43,439 bases of DNA from Megamonas sp. UBA1799 (GTDB lineage Bacteria; Bacillota; Negativicutes; Selenomonadales; Selenomonadaceae), in NCBI GenBank assembly GCA_002319815.1, contig DCFR01000059.1:1-43439 (forward strand), given 5' to 3'. Made by a program: the position numbers and the translations under genes. Position 1 is the stretch's first letter. Every line of letters begins with the position of its first letter. Under the pieces are notes generated by a model, which was not told the DNA's origin, made no database searches, and saw only the letters and a program-made list of their open reading frames with translations. Shown in pieces: positions 7,942 to 16,875 of the stretch.

Positions 7942-10263
7942 TCATCCGTCCGCTTTGGTAATCGGTGCATATTTCTGCATCAGCCCTTTGATTCCCTGTC
8001 CCGGGAAAGCGATCTTGAGTTCCACTTCTTCGCCGCTGCCATGAACGGATACGATCGTGCCTACGCCCCATTTGCCGTGACGCGCCTTATCACCGGCCTT
8101 CCAGACGATATCCATATCCGGACGGATCACATCCGGCGAAGCTGTAATCGGCATCCCCGCTGCATTGCGTCCCTGCATTGCCTGCAGGGCCTGCCTTGCT
8201 GACTGCCCTGCGCCTGGCGCCTGACTGCCCGACGGCCGCGTCTTCGGCTGGAAAGAAGACCCATATCCGCGCTGGTCAACTACGGAAGAATTAGCAAAAC
8301 CATACGAATTGGCCCGCACTACCAGCCGTTCCATATATTCATCCGGAATTTCCGCCAAAAACCGCGACGGCAGATACGTTGTCGTATGACCGTAAATCAT
8401 CCGACTGCGCGCATACGTCATATAAAGCTTGCGCTGCGCCCGCGTAATGCCGACGTAGCAGGTACGACGCTCCTCTTCCATTTCCTCCGGCTCGAGCAGC
8501 GTCCGCGCATGCGGAAACAGCCCTTCTTCCATGCCGGCCATGAAAACGATTGGAAATTCCAGCCCCTTTGCCGAATGCAGCGTCATAAGCGTGACCCGAT
8601 CCAAGTCGATATCAGCCGTATCGATATCCGAAATCAACGAAATATGACTGAGGAAATTTTCTACATTGGCAATTTCGCCGCTCTTGTCGCTGTTTTTTTC
8701 AAAATCCTTAGCCACGCCAACAAATTCCTTCAAATTTTCGATACGCGATTCATTTTCCGGTTTTGGCTCGCGTTCCAGCTCGGCAATATAACCAGACATC
8801 CGCAGTACGCGATCGACAAAAGCCGACAAAGGCAGCATTTCCATACTGCCCACCAAATCAAAAATCATCGTAGAAAAGACTTCCAAAGGTCTTCTGACCC
8901 GGGCGGTAATCCCCGGAATACCCGACAAGATTTCCGGACTGGAAATCACGTCAAACAGACTCACTTCATTTTCCAATGCGTAGGCATTGAGCTTGGCCAG
9001 AGTTGTATCGCCCAAGCCCCGCTTCGGCACATTGATAATCCGCATCAGGCTGACCGAATCCATCGGATTGAAAATGACCCGCAGATACGCAATGGCATCC
9101 TTGATCTCCTTGCGATCATAAAACTTCAAGCCGCCCACCATCGTATAGGGAATTCCCTCGCGCATAAACCCTTCTTCCAGTACGCGCGACTGGGCATTCG
9201 TCCGATATAGAATCGCCATATCTCCATACGCCGCATTGAAAATAGTCCGCTGCTTCATGATCGTGGTCGCAATAAAATTGGCTTCATCCCGCTCATCATT
9301 CGCCAAATACGACGTAATTTTTTCACCAACCGGATTCTCCGTCCATAGTTTTTTCGGTTTACGGTTCTCATTATGGCCGATCACGGCATTGGCCGCCGCC
9401 AGAATATTTTGCGTTGACCGGTAGTTTTGCTCTAATTTCACCGTCTGCGCCTCAGGATAATCGCTTTCAAAGTTCATGATATTTCGGATATCGGCGCCGC
9501 GCCAGCCATAAATCGATTGATCGGCATCGCCGACCACACAAAGGTTATGATGCTGCGCCGCCAGGATTTTTGTCAGCTCATACTGCGCACCGTTGGTGTC
9601 CTGATACTCATCCACCAAAATATAATGAAAGCGATGCTGATATTTCTCCCGTATATCCTGATGTTCTTCCAATAAAGCAACACTCACCATCAAAAGATCA
9701 TCAAAATCCAGCGCGTTATTCATCTGCAGCTTTTTCGCATAAACGCTATATACTTCAGCGACTTTCTGCTGGAAAAAACTATCGGCGGAACGCGCAAATG
9801 CGCGCGGACCCATCAGCATATTTTTAGCGCTGGAAATCGCCGCCTGCACGCTGCTTGGTGCATACTGCTTCTCATCCAGATTGAGTTCCTTCAGACAAGC
9901 CTTAATGACGGCCTTAGAATCCGACGCATCATAAATAACAAAATTTTTCTTATAAATACTGGACGCTTCAATTTCATAACGCAAAAAACGCGCGCAAAAA
10001 GAATGGAACGTACTCAGCCATACCGATTTTGCCGCCGGCCCGATAAGCCGATCCACGCGTTCACGCATTTCTGCCGCTGCTTTATTAGTAAAAGTAATCG
10101 CTAAAATACTATAGGGCGGCACATCATGCGCCAAAAGATTTGCTATGCGGCAAGTCAGTACCTTCGTTTTGCCCGAACCGGCGCCGGCCATAATCAACAA
10201 CGGACCTTCCAGACACGCCACCGCTTCTTGCTGTTTGGGATTTAACCCGCTAAATATATCCAC
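7942..10263 (-). CDS. pcrA: ATP-dependent 3'-5' DNA helicase PcrA/UvrD
   Basis: Superfamily 1A helicase needed for repair, rolling-circle plasmid replication and clearing RNA polymerase or recombinase from DNA. With the start used here the protein is 773 aa. Walker A AGAGSGKT is at 26-33; the Walker B/DExx box is VDEYQDT; QSIYGWRGAD and the late motif VTLMTLHSAKGLE follow; a C-terminal Tudor-like RNA polymerase-binding segment (GDKARHGKWGVGTIV) ends the protein. The frame is open up to 10332, but GGAGG lies 5 nt upstream of GTG 10263, giving the family-typical N-terminus VDIFSGLNPKQ. ATG 10281 has no ribosome binding site, and codons above 10290 fall in the upstream terminator. Confidence 0.96.
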   Translation of the reverse strand: MDIFSGLNPKQQEAVACLEGPLLIMAGAGSGKTKVLTCRIANLLAHDVPPYSILAITFTNKAAAEMRERVDRLIGPAAKSVWLSTFHSFCARFLRYEIEASSIYKKNFVIYDASDSKAVIKACLKELNLDEKQYAPSSVQAAISSAKNMLMGPRAFARSADSFFQQKVAEVYSVYAKKLQMNNALDFDDLLMVSVALLEEHQDIREKYQHRFHYILVDEYQDTNGAQYELTKILAAQHHNLCVVGDADQSIYGWRGADIRNIMNFESDYPEAQTVKLEQNYRSTQNILAAANAVIGHNENRKPKKLWTENPVGEKITSYLANDERDEANFIATTIMKQRTIFNAAYGDMAILYRTNAQSRVLEEGFMREGIPYTMVGGLKFYDRKEIKDAIAYLRVIFNPMDSVSLMRIINVPKRGLGDTTLAKLNAYALENEVSLFDVISSPEILSGIPGITARVRRPLEVFSTMIFDLVGSMEMLPLSAFVDRVLRMSGYIAELEREPKPENESRIENLKEFVGVAKDFEKNSDKSGEIANVENFLSHISLISDIDTADIDLDRVTLMTLHSAKGLEFPIVFMAGMEEGLFPHARTLLEPEEMEEERRTCYVGITRAQRKLYMTYARSRMIYGHTTTYLPSRFLAEIPDEYMERLVVRANSYGFANSSVVDQRGYGSSFQPKTRPSGSQAPGAGQSARQALQAMQGRNAAGMPITASPDVIRPDMDIVWKAGDKARHGKWGVGTIVSVHGSGEEVELKIAFPGQGIKGLMQKYAPITKADG

Positions 10264-10289
10264 TCTGTCCTCCAACCTCATACCAATGA

Positions 10290-10327
10290 TAAGAAAAGGC
10301 TGTCGCAAACATCTGCTGCAACAGCCT
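10290..10327 (-). terminator. Intrinsic terminator of the pyrophosphatase gene
   Basis: Arms 10297-10306 and 10318-10327 (AGGCTGTYGC type, 10 bp with one G-U in minus-strand RNA) with an 11-nt loop are followed on the minus strand by TTTTCTT. Only about 30 nt separate it from the pcrA start and no clear pcrA promoter is seen between, so pcrA may depend partly on read-through. Confidence 0.85.
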
Positions 10328-10342
10328 CCCACACCTCTGAAC

Positions 10343-11989
10343 TCATACGTTGATGAGTTTTACAGCTTCCGAAAGCGGTGGGATCACTTGCTTTTTACGG
10401 GACATAACGCCCGGCAGATAGATCGAATCACCGCTGGCATCCTGTTTAAACGCTTCCCCGATTAGCGTCTTGGGCGCTCCGACATACAGAAGCTCCGTAC
10501 TTTCCTCCAGAATATTCGTCACCATCAACAGGCTAAGATCAAAGCCTTCTTTTTCACAGATGCTGCGCATACTCTCCAGAATCGACTTCTTGAGCGCCAT
10601 GACTTCCGCGGTATCCATAACCGACAGCTGGCTCACAATCACACGATAATCCCCGATCTGAAACTCTTTCAGATCATTCTTGGCTATTTCCATCGGCGCC
10701 ATATCCCCGATGCCCGAACCGGCTTTCAGCATATCCATGCCATACTGCTGCAGATCAACGCCGGCAATTTCCGCCAGTTTTTCCGCCGTCTTTTTATCAT
10801 ACGGCGTACAGGTCGGAGATTTAAAGAGCACCGTATCGGAAATGATCGCCGACAATAACAATCCGGCAATCATAGCCGGCATAGCCACGTCCTGCTGCCA
10901 ATACATATTGGCCACAATCGTACCGGTACAACCGACCGGCTCCTGATGCGTAAAGATCGGCTCGCTCGTCTGCATGCCGCCCAGACGGTGATGATCGATA
11001 ATCTCCAGAATCTTTGCTTCTTCAATGCCCTCGACCGCTTGCCCACGTTCGTTATGGTCGACCAAAATCACCCGCTCCCGCTCGGGAATCATCAACTGAT
11101 CACGGCTGACAATACCGACCAGCTGATCATTTTCCACCACCGGATAATTCCGGAACTTGCTCTTCTCTATCGTTCCTTTAATATCACTCAGCATATCCAA
11201 CGGTCGGAAACAGGTAAGCTGCGGCTGCATGATGCGGCTCACCGGTATGCACTGATTGATCAGACGCGCCGAAGTATAGGTATCGTACGGCGTGCTCACA
11301 ATAAGCATGTGCGCGGCCTGCGCCGCCTCAACAACATCAGCCGATATCCGCCCGCTGTCCGTAACGATCAGACAGGAAATCCCCTGGTGCACACAATCAA
11401 GAACTGTCTCTGACAGACGGTCGCCGATCAAAACGACATCGCCGGCTTTGACGATATGCTTGATAGTCTGCGGGCTGCCGGCAGCGATGCGGACATTCCC
11501 CTTCACGATAGCGCCTTCATCGCCGTTTACAACGACCTCACCGTCAATGACCCGGATAATATCGCGGAAGGTCACGGCGGCCTCTGCCAAATTCTGCATA
11601 TTGAGTTCTTTGAAATAACGCTGTGCCAAGTCGCTCACGGTCACAATACCGACAAGTTTATTCGCTTCATTCGTAACCGGAACCGATTTCAGATCGTTCT
11701 CACGCATGACTTCGCCCAAATGGCGCAGACTATCCGTTTCTTTGACCACAATACGGCAGTCCAGCATAATATCCTTGACCCGCGGGTAAAGGTCCGTGAT
11801 CAGCTTCGGCGCTTCTGCCTTAAAATGCTCCAGAGCATACTTCGTCTCTGTATTCATTTGACCGGCACGGGCCGGAATAACATTCTCACCCAGTGCTTTT
11901 TTCAAATATGCATAACCAATCGCAGAACAAATAGAATCTGTATCCGGATTGCGATGACCAATCGTATACACAGGTTTTGCATTTTTCAT
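10343..11989 (-). CDS. ppaC: Family II (Mn-dependent) inorganic pyrophosphatase with CBS-DRTGG-CBS insert
   Basis: Hydrolyses pyrophosphate to phosphate in the cytoplasm. 548 aa from ATG 11989, much longer than plain family II enzymes (about 310 aa), because the DHH catalytic domain is split by a regulatory insert. Metal ligands are visible as H12, D16 and D18 in GHRNPDTDS, DHN at 311-313 and DHH at 332-334; the substrate-binding SRKK lies near the C-terminus. The insert holds CBS repeat 1 (about 70-125), a DRTGG domain (about 140-245) and CBS repeat 2 (about 250-302). In characterised relatives the CBS pair binds AMP/ADP (inhibitory), ATP or diadenosine polyphosphates (activating). GGAGGG lies 10 nt upstream of the ATG. 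Divergent from ttcA; followed by a terminator. Confidence 0.94.
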   Translation of the reverse strand: MKNAKPVYTIGHRNPDTDSICSAIGYAYLKKALGENVIPARAGQMNTETKYALEHFKAEAPKLITDLYPRVKDIMLDCRIVVKETDSLRHLGEVMRENDLKSVPVTNEANKLVGIVTVSDLAQRYFKELNMQNLAEAAVTFRDIIRVIDGEVVVNGDEGAIVKGNVRIAAGSPQTIKHIVKAGDVVLIGDRLSETVLDCVHQGISCLIVTDSGRISADVVEAAQAAHMLIVSTPYDTYTSARLINQCIPVSRIMQPQLTCFRPLDMLSDIKGTIEKSKFRNYPVVENDQLVGIVSRDQLMIPERERVILVDHNERGQAVEGIEEAKILEIIDHHRLGGMQTSEPIFTHQEPVGCTGTIVANMYWQQDVAMPAMIAGLLLSAIISDTVLFKSPTCTPYDKKTAEKLAEIAGVDLQQYGMDMLKAGSGIGDMAPMEIAKNDLKEFQIGDYRVIVSQLSVMDTAEVMALKKSILESMRSICEKEGFDLSLLMVTNILEESTELLYVGAPKTLIGEAFKQDASGDSIYLPGVMSRKKQVIPPLSEAVKLINV

Positions 11990-12033
11990 GAAAGACAATC
12001 CCTCCAAAATGTTTTATAATTAATACCATACTA

Positions 12034-12108
12034 TGTACTATTATACGACAAATCAACCTGCTTCGTGAAGGGAAATCCGTATATTTTTTCCAAAAATTGC
12101 AGTATAAT
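12034..12108. promoter_or_regulatory. Divergent promoter region for ppaC and ttcA
   Basis: The 147-nt gap between the divergent starts holds TATAAT boxes on both strands: minus-strand 12045-12040 (for ppaC; an alternative is TTGATT 12056-12051, 17-nt spacing, TAGTAT) and plus-strand 12103-12108 (for ttcA, about 28 nt before its start). Neither has a good -35 box. This is a placement of probable promoters, not a confident mapping. Confidence 0.4.
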
Positions 12109-12136
12109 AGATTTTATATCAAAAACGAGGTATATC

Positions 12137-12922
12137 ATGAAAATTAATTTACCACAAATTTATTTCAGCAAAATTCTGCGGGCCATCGTTGAATTTGATC
12201 TGATTAATGATGGCGACCATATCCTGATCGGCCTTTCCGGCGGCAAAGACAGTGTTCTGCTGACCTATGCGCTGGCCATCATGCGCGAGCGTTTGAAGAA
12301 ACAGTTTACGCTTCGGGCTTTTACGGTTGATCCCCAGTTCAATGATTCGTTTGATACCACCCGGCTGCAAGAATTTTGCCAGTCTCTGGACATCCCCTAT
12401 GAAACCCGTCCCGTCGATATCGCCGAAGCCATTCAGGAGCAAAAGGGGAAAGATCCCTGCTTCACCTGCGCTTTTTTCCGGCGCGGCGCCGTCAACCGTT
12501 ATGCCTTGGAACAAGGCTGCAATAAAATTGCTTATGCGCATCATCATGACGACGCAGTAGAAACCTTCCTCATGAGTCTGCTTTATTCCGGCCAGCTGCA
12601 TACCTTCACGCCGAAAACCTATCTCGACCGTACCGGCCTGACCGTGATTCGTCCGCTGGTCTATCTGCGCGAACAAGAAACCATCGCCGCCATCCCTTAT
12701 CATGGATTCACGCCGGTGCCTTCGCCCTGCCCGTTTGACGGACATACTATGCGGCAGACGGTCAAAGAAAAAATTGCCCGGCTCAACAAAGAAAATCCCT
12801 TGATTTACGATCATCTGGCAGCAGCCATGCGGCAAAGTGCCCTGGGAGAGCTTTGGCCAGCGGCGAAAACCCGCCCGGAAATGGCTGAAAGCTACTATAG
12901 TTACATGTACGGAAAACAATAA
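12137..12922 (+). CDS. ttcA: TtcA-family tRNA 2-thiocytidine synthetase
   Basis: PP-loop ATPase of the TtcA type that adenylates and thiolates cytidine 32 of certain tRNAs. 261 aa, shorter than the E. coli enzyme (about 310 aa). The PP-loop SGGKDS is at 34-39. Three cysteines matching the Fe-S ligands of TtcA are C108 and C111 (PCFTC) and C198 (PSPCPFDG). The open frame begins at 12065, but GAGG 6 nt upstream of ATG 12137 and the loss of similarity above it fix the start. It is the only plus-strand housekeeping gene in the left half. Close TtcA-like paralogues of unproven substrate exist in Firmicutes, so the exact modified base is inferred. Confidence 0.85.
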   Translation: MKINLPQIYFSKILRAIVEFDLINDGDHILIGLSGGKDSVLLTYALAIMRERLKKQFTLRAFTVDPQFNDSFDTTRLQEFCQSLDIPYETRPVDIAEAIQEQKGKDPCFTCAFFRRGAVNRYALEQGCNKIAYAHHHDDAVETFLMSLLYSGQLHTFTPKTYLDRTGLTVIRPLVYLREQETIAAIPYHGFTPVPSPCPFDGHTMRQTVKEKIARLNKENPLIYDHLAAAMRQSALGELWPAAKTRPEMAESYYSYMYGKQ

Positions 12923-12968
12923 ATTCTCATCGAGTTTCCCAACATACGAATTGTCAAGGCTTTTTTAT

Positions 12969-13010
12969 CAAAAAAGCTCTGCAACAGTAAAACATTTCCA
13001 TTACAGAGCT
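12969..13010 (-). terminator. Terminator downstream of the S8 protease gene
   Basis: AGCTCTG (12975-12981) and CAGAGCT (13004-13010) pair around a 22-nt loop, and the minus strand then reads TTTTTTGAT. It is about 110 nt beyond the S8 stop and convergent with ttcA. A second A/T-rich hairpin (GCTTTTTT/AAAAAAGC, 12959-12977) overlaps it. The stretch 12923-13119 otherwise shows no gene and marks the left edge of the AT-rich island. Confidence 0.65.
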
Positions 13011-13119
13011 AAAAATATTAATAAAGGCACTACAATAATAGACTGAAATATAGAAAGATATTTTCGTTCATCTCAAAAAAAAATTGCAATAAGATAAATT
13101 GGTAATGTATAGTTTGAAA

Positions 13120-15672
13120 TTAATTCGAAGAAGAATCCTCAACCTCAAGCGTAATTTCTGGAGCTTTAAGTTCGATTTCATTTGCAATTTGAATCGGTTC
13201 ATACACCTCAATATCTTGAGCAACTGCTTCGAATGTAACGGCAAGAGAATACTTTGCTTTAAAAGCTGACTCCCACCCTTTATGTCCACGTACCGCGATA
13301 CAAAACGCATCAGATAGTTGGTTTGACTTGATAATGCACCAGTCCTTTTGCAGCGTACCACAACTTCTGGAAAAATTGGAAATTTGTCCTTGTCCTTTTC
13401 CGCGCGACTCACCTAACATCCAATGAAAATTACCGTTATCTTCTATTGCCCTACCTTCCACAAAAATCCTTTGCGCAAATGTATCAGCACGTTCTCCCTT
13501 CTTGCTGCAAACCCAATCCAGCCAAGTTGACAAATAACCTTTAAGATATCTTCTCGTACGCCTAGGCTTGGCTGCATATGAAAGTGTTATTTCGATAAGA
13601 ATATCGAAATTTTCACCAACTCTATTGAGTGAGTCGGGTATATTTACGCTATAAATATGCGCTTCTCTTTCTCCAATTTCTACGTTATGAGGGGTTACAA
13701 GAGTTACTCGATAGTCACTATTGTGAGTGGCTCTATCAACATTTGGTACTCCATAACCGAACCGTCTTAATTGCTCTTGACACTCTTCGGGTAACAAATC
13801 TTCATCAAATCTCGACCAGCGTGCAGACTGTGCGATGAGTGCCCGATATAGCAAAGCAGAGGAATTAGGCATCACTTTCTCAATTTCAGAAGCGATGTAT
13901 GCCACTTTGGGCGTTGAGAAAGAAGTTCCAATTCCATCTCTGTCGAAGGCCATTCCGGGAGGCGATTTTCTAATCAATTTAGGACACACCTCTGGGGGTG
14001 TTGTTAGTAAAAAATCTTTGCCTCCCTTATTTATCGCATGTGTTCCGCCGAGTTCCACGACATCTGGCTTAATTGTGTCCCATATACCCGGCCCGATTCT
14101 GGAAAACGAAGATATTTCTCCTCTTTTTCCCATCGACTGTACATCTTCCGTTTCATAATCGTCTATAGAGACCGAACCAACAGTAAGAGCTTGTAAACTT
14201 TGAGCTGGGTTTGCCAATCGAGATAGTTCATTACTTAGATATTCTGGATACGGATGCCCAGCTTTTATTAACGCGACAATGATTTCAGATGGTATATTGC
14301 CAGCAGCTTGTACGAACAACACGTCATGTTCATATGCTTGCATATCGATTTGAGCTGCCCAAGCAGACATATATTTCAAACTTGTAAAAGGAACCCGTTC
14401 ACCGATTGAATGGTTGAATATTTTCGAAGGCTTTTGTGAAGTCTCAGAGTATTTTTTTACAACAGTTGTTATAACGTGGGCAGGTGTCAACTCCTCAGGC
14501 ATGGAGTTGCTACTATCTAAAACCCTAGCATTGCGAATTCGGCAAGGTAAGTGATATGTTCCAGTAGTGGGGATGACATCGTCAGGATACAGAATTGCAC
14601 CGGCTACCCGCGTACCGTGTCCACCACCAGCCACTTGGTCATTTACATCAGTGGTATTAGGAATAAGGCAAATTGAATCTGACGTAATGACGGCCGGAGA
14701 AATGTATTTATGCCCTTCCTGAATTCCGCTATCAACAACACATACAATTGGAGCGTCTTGCTCTGGTGAAATAATCGTAACATCTGTACTATCATGGTCT
14801 GAATTTTGGCTTGAAGTCCCCATATTGATCTTGGGAAGATAAGTTACTTCAAAGATGTATGGGTAATTTAAGACGAAGTCACGGAGCCCTTTTCCACTGA
14901 TTTTAAGTCGGAATGAAAAGCTGTCTGATTCATCAACGAATCCATCTGGAATTTCGTACTTATCATAGGCTGACAGTATTCGGCATATTTCATCTTGCCG
15001 TTCGCCGGCTATTTCATCCCATTTTAGATAGGCTTCAGTGCACTTTTGTTGCCACTTTTCATACCTAACATTATAATGTTGGTCAGTTTCGTCCTTTTTA
15101 TGGAGTGGCTGCTTCGGCATTGTTATGGTACCACCACAGCCAATACTAACATCAACTGAATAGATTGAATCATCGTTCAAATTTTCCCATTCAGAAAAGA
15201 GCTTGTCTGACAAAATCATTTTGAGTCGGTCATCTTCTTCTTTTAGTGCATAAATTCTTGCTGGGGTATTACAATTATGTTTGATGTCATTTATAAAAGC
15301 ATCAACTTTTTGATTCAGCATTGTCAAATCTACATCATCAGTAGCAACAAGAATAAACCCATCTGATACTGAACACACAATTTCGAAACCTAGACCATAA
15401 AGGAAATCAACGTTGGACGTAGGATCGATCTCTAGTAGAAATGGTACACCCGCATTGATGGCCGATAATCCGTTTTGAGCTCGTTCATCTCGTCGTTCAT
15501 GCCAAAAACGCGATAATTCCCTAACTTTTCGTTTTATGTATGCGCCATGATCACGACGGTTCTCTTGATTATGATCAGTACGGACATCTTTTTCTCCGAA
15601 ACCGCGGAGTTTAGGTTTATCCACATATTTAAGTGGCAACGGAAGATGGACAAATTTTGTATTTATAGCCAT
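13120..15672 (-). CDS. Subtilisin-like S8 serine protease, intracellular, paired with AAA+ ATPase
   Basis: 850-aa protein with a long N-terminal region (about 1-305, no recognised domain, charged and basic at the start: RRDHGAYIKRKVRE), a subtilase domain (about 305-640) and a C-terminal beta-rich region (about 650-800). The catalytic residues are all present: D314 in VVDSGI, H352 in GGGHGTRVAG, oxyanion N459 in AAGN and S584 in GTSFSTP. There is no signal peptide or membrane segment, so it should act in the cytoplasm. ATG 15672 has GGAG 9 nt upstream; the frame continues to a TTG at 15687. It starts 19 nt after the stop of the AAA+ gene and is surely co-expressed with it. Known family pairs of AAA+ ATPase and subtilase occur in bacterial accessory regions; the target here is unknown. 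Base composition is lower in G+C than the flanks, suggesting transfer. Confidence 0.92.
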   Translation of the reverse strand: MAINTKFVHLPLPLKYVDKPKLRGFGEKDVRTDHNQENRRDHGAYIKRKVRELSRFWHERRDERAQNGLSAINAGVPFLLEIDPTSNVDFLYGLGFEIVCSVSDGFILVATDDVDLTMLNQKVDAFINDIKHNCNTPARIYALKEEDDRLKMILSDKLFSEWENLNDDSIYSVDVSIGCGGTITMPKQPLHKKDETDQHYNVRYEKWQQKCTEAYLKWDEIAGERQDEICRILSAYDKYEIPDGFVDESDSFSFRLKISGKGLRDFVLNYPYIFEVTYLPKINMGTSSQNSDHDSTDVTIISPEQDAPIVCVVDSGIQEGHKYISPAVITSDSICLIPNTTDVNDQVAGGGHGTRVAGAILYPDDVIPTTGTYHLPCRIRNARVLDSSNSMPEELTPAHVITTVVKKYSETSQKPSKIFNHSIGERVPFTSLKYMSAWAAQIDMQAYEHDVLFVQAAGNIPSEIIVALIKAGHPYPEYLSNELSRLANPAQSLQALTVGSVSIDDYETEDVQSMGKRGEISSFSRIGPGIWDTIKPDVVELGGTHAINKGGKDFLLTTPPEVCPKLIRKSPPGMAFDRDGIGTSFSTPKVAYIASEIEKVMPNSSALLYRALIAQSARWSRFDEDLLPEECQEQLRRFGYGVPNVDRATHNSDYRVTLVTPHNVEIGEREAHIYSVNIPDSLNRVGENFDILIEITLSYAAKPRRTRRYLKGYLSTWLDWVCSKKGERADTFAQRIFVEGRAIEDNGNFHWMLGESRGKGQGQISNFSRSCGTLQKDWCIIKSNQLSDAFCIAVRGHKGWESAFKAKYSLAVTFEAVAQDIEVYEPIQIANEIELKAPEITLEVEDSSSN

Positions 15673-15691
15673 TGATAATGACTCCAATCAA

Positions 15692-16684
15692 TTAAAATTT
15701 CTCACTTTCAGAGATTGCCTTATCAAAATGGGTTTCTTCGACTTTTTTGCTTCCATTTAATACAGAGTACTTAGCTGCTCGCTGTGCGATCAGAACAATA
15801 TTCGCAGCTGAACAATCATCGAGCTTTTCTGCTAGTTTGGAATAATCAATATCTGGTGATACTGGAATAGCTGAAAGAGTCATTTTGAGCAAACGTTCTC
15901 TTTCACCGGTACTTGGCATAGGAATTTCAATAACATCATCAAACCGTCTGAATAATGCGGTATCCAATGTCACCTTAAGATTAGTAGTAGCTATAACGAG
16001 TCCAGGAGCATCATACTCGTCTAGTAACGTCAACAACATGTTGACGATACGTGGAACTTCACCAACATCCTGTGATGAAACACGTGATTTAGCAATAAAA
16101 TCGCACTCATCTAGCAGAAGAACAACGGGTTCTCTTTTACAATAATCAAAAACTGTCCTAAGATTCGAAGCAGACTCTCCAAAATACGATGATAGTAATG
16201 CATCAAACCTAACCTTAAGCAGAGGTAAACCGAGATTCCAAGCGATGCGCTCTGCACTCAACGTTTTTCCGCAACCGGGGGCACCATGCAATAAAATTTT
16301 TTGTTTAGGTGTAAGGTTGTATTTACCCAATCGCTCTTTTGCAGCGTATTCTTTTTCAATGGACTGCAACCGCATCTCTACTGCTTTCGGCAGCACCATA
16401 TGGTGTTTAAGTGCTTCTCTCGGAATAAAAGAGGCTAAAGGTGAATTCGTTCTGCTGATAGGTAAAGCGGATAATCCATTGTTATTAGAACTAAAACTTT
16501 TTTTAGTGCCAAATGTAACAAAACGTGGCTTTTCATTAATAGTAATATTCTCTAAAGAATCAGCGAGTTTGGAATGCCCTAGTTGACGCTCTTCATCTAT
16601 AATGGAATGGGCAATCTTTTTCAAAGAGACAATATCCTCAGTAAATATTGCCTTAAAAAGTCGCTTTATCAATTCAGCTTTCAT
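15692..16684 (-). CDS. AAA+ ATPase (FtsH/spastin-like core) of the protease pair
   Basis: 330 aa. An N-terminal helical region (1-60) and a linker (60-100) precede one AAA+ module: Walker A GAPGCGKT 134-141, pore-loop-like SSYFGES at 165-171, Walker B LLLDEC with D192 and E193, sensor 1 TTN 233-235, arginine finger R246/R247 in FRRFDD, and a C-terminal lid (about 260-330). No transmembrane or protease domain, so it differs from FtsH and likely acts as a separate unfoldase, sensor or regulator for the S8 protease encoded next. ATG 16684 is preceded by AAGGAG with a 9-nt spacer; upstream ATG-like codons lack one. First gene of the two-gene unit. Confidence 0.93.
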   Translation of the reverse strand: MKAELIKRLFKAIFTEDIVSLKKIAHSIIDEERQLGHSKLADSLENITINEKPRFVTFGTKKSFSSNNNGLSALPISRTNSPLASFIPREALKHHMVLPKAVEMRLQSIEKEYAAKERLGKYNLTPKQKILLHGAPGCGKTLSAERIAWNLGLPLLKVRFDALLSSYFGESASNLRTVFDYCKREPVVLLLDECDFIAKSRVSSQDVGEVPRIVNMLLTLLDEYDAPGLVIATTNLKVTLDTALFRRFDDVIEIPMPSTGERERLLKMTLSAIPVSPDIDYSKLAEKLDDCSAANIVLIAQRAAKYSVLNGSKKVEETHFDKAISESEKF

Positions 16685-16772
16685 CAAATTATTCTCCTTT
16701 AAGATATATACGTGGGTTATGCAAAATAGCATGAATCCAGTATTACCAATAGTTTAAACGGTATTTATATAG

Positions 16773-16800
16773 TTTATATCGCTCAGACTATTTTTTACAA
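16773..16800 (-). promoter_or_regulatory. Candidate promoter of the AAA+/S8 pair
   Basis: Minus-strand TTGTAA (16800-16795), a 16-nt spacer and TATAAA (16778-16773) lie about 90 nt upstream of the AAA+ start, between that gene and the transposase relic. The surrounding 120 nt are very AT-rich. Confidence 0.45.
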
Positions 16801-16812
16801 AATTTATATAGA

Positions 16813-16875
16813 AACAATCAGCCAATTTGTTACAATTTAAGTACCAACCAAAACTTCGCAAAGGGGCTGATTGTT
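16813..16875. repeat. 11-bp perfect inverted repeat at the left edge of the IS relic
   Basis: AACAATCAGCC (16813-16823) is repeated in inverse orientation as GGCTGATTGTT (16865-16875), 41 nt apart. It brackets the probable left end and translation start region of the transposase relic. It might be a sub-terminal IS structure or a transcript hairpin. No matching copy was found at the right end. Confidence 0.5.

Noticed and set aside
12149..12919. 256-codon minus-strand open frame opposite ttcA
   Set aside because: ttcA shows PP-loop and cysteine motifs; the opposite frame shows none.
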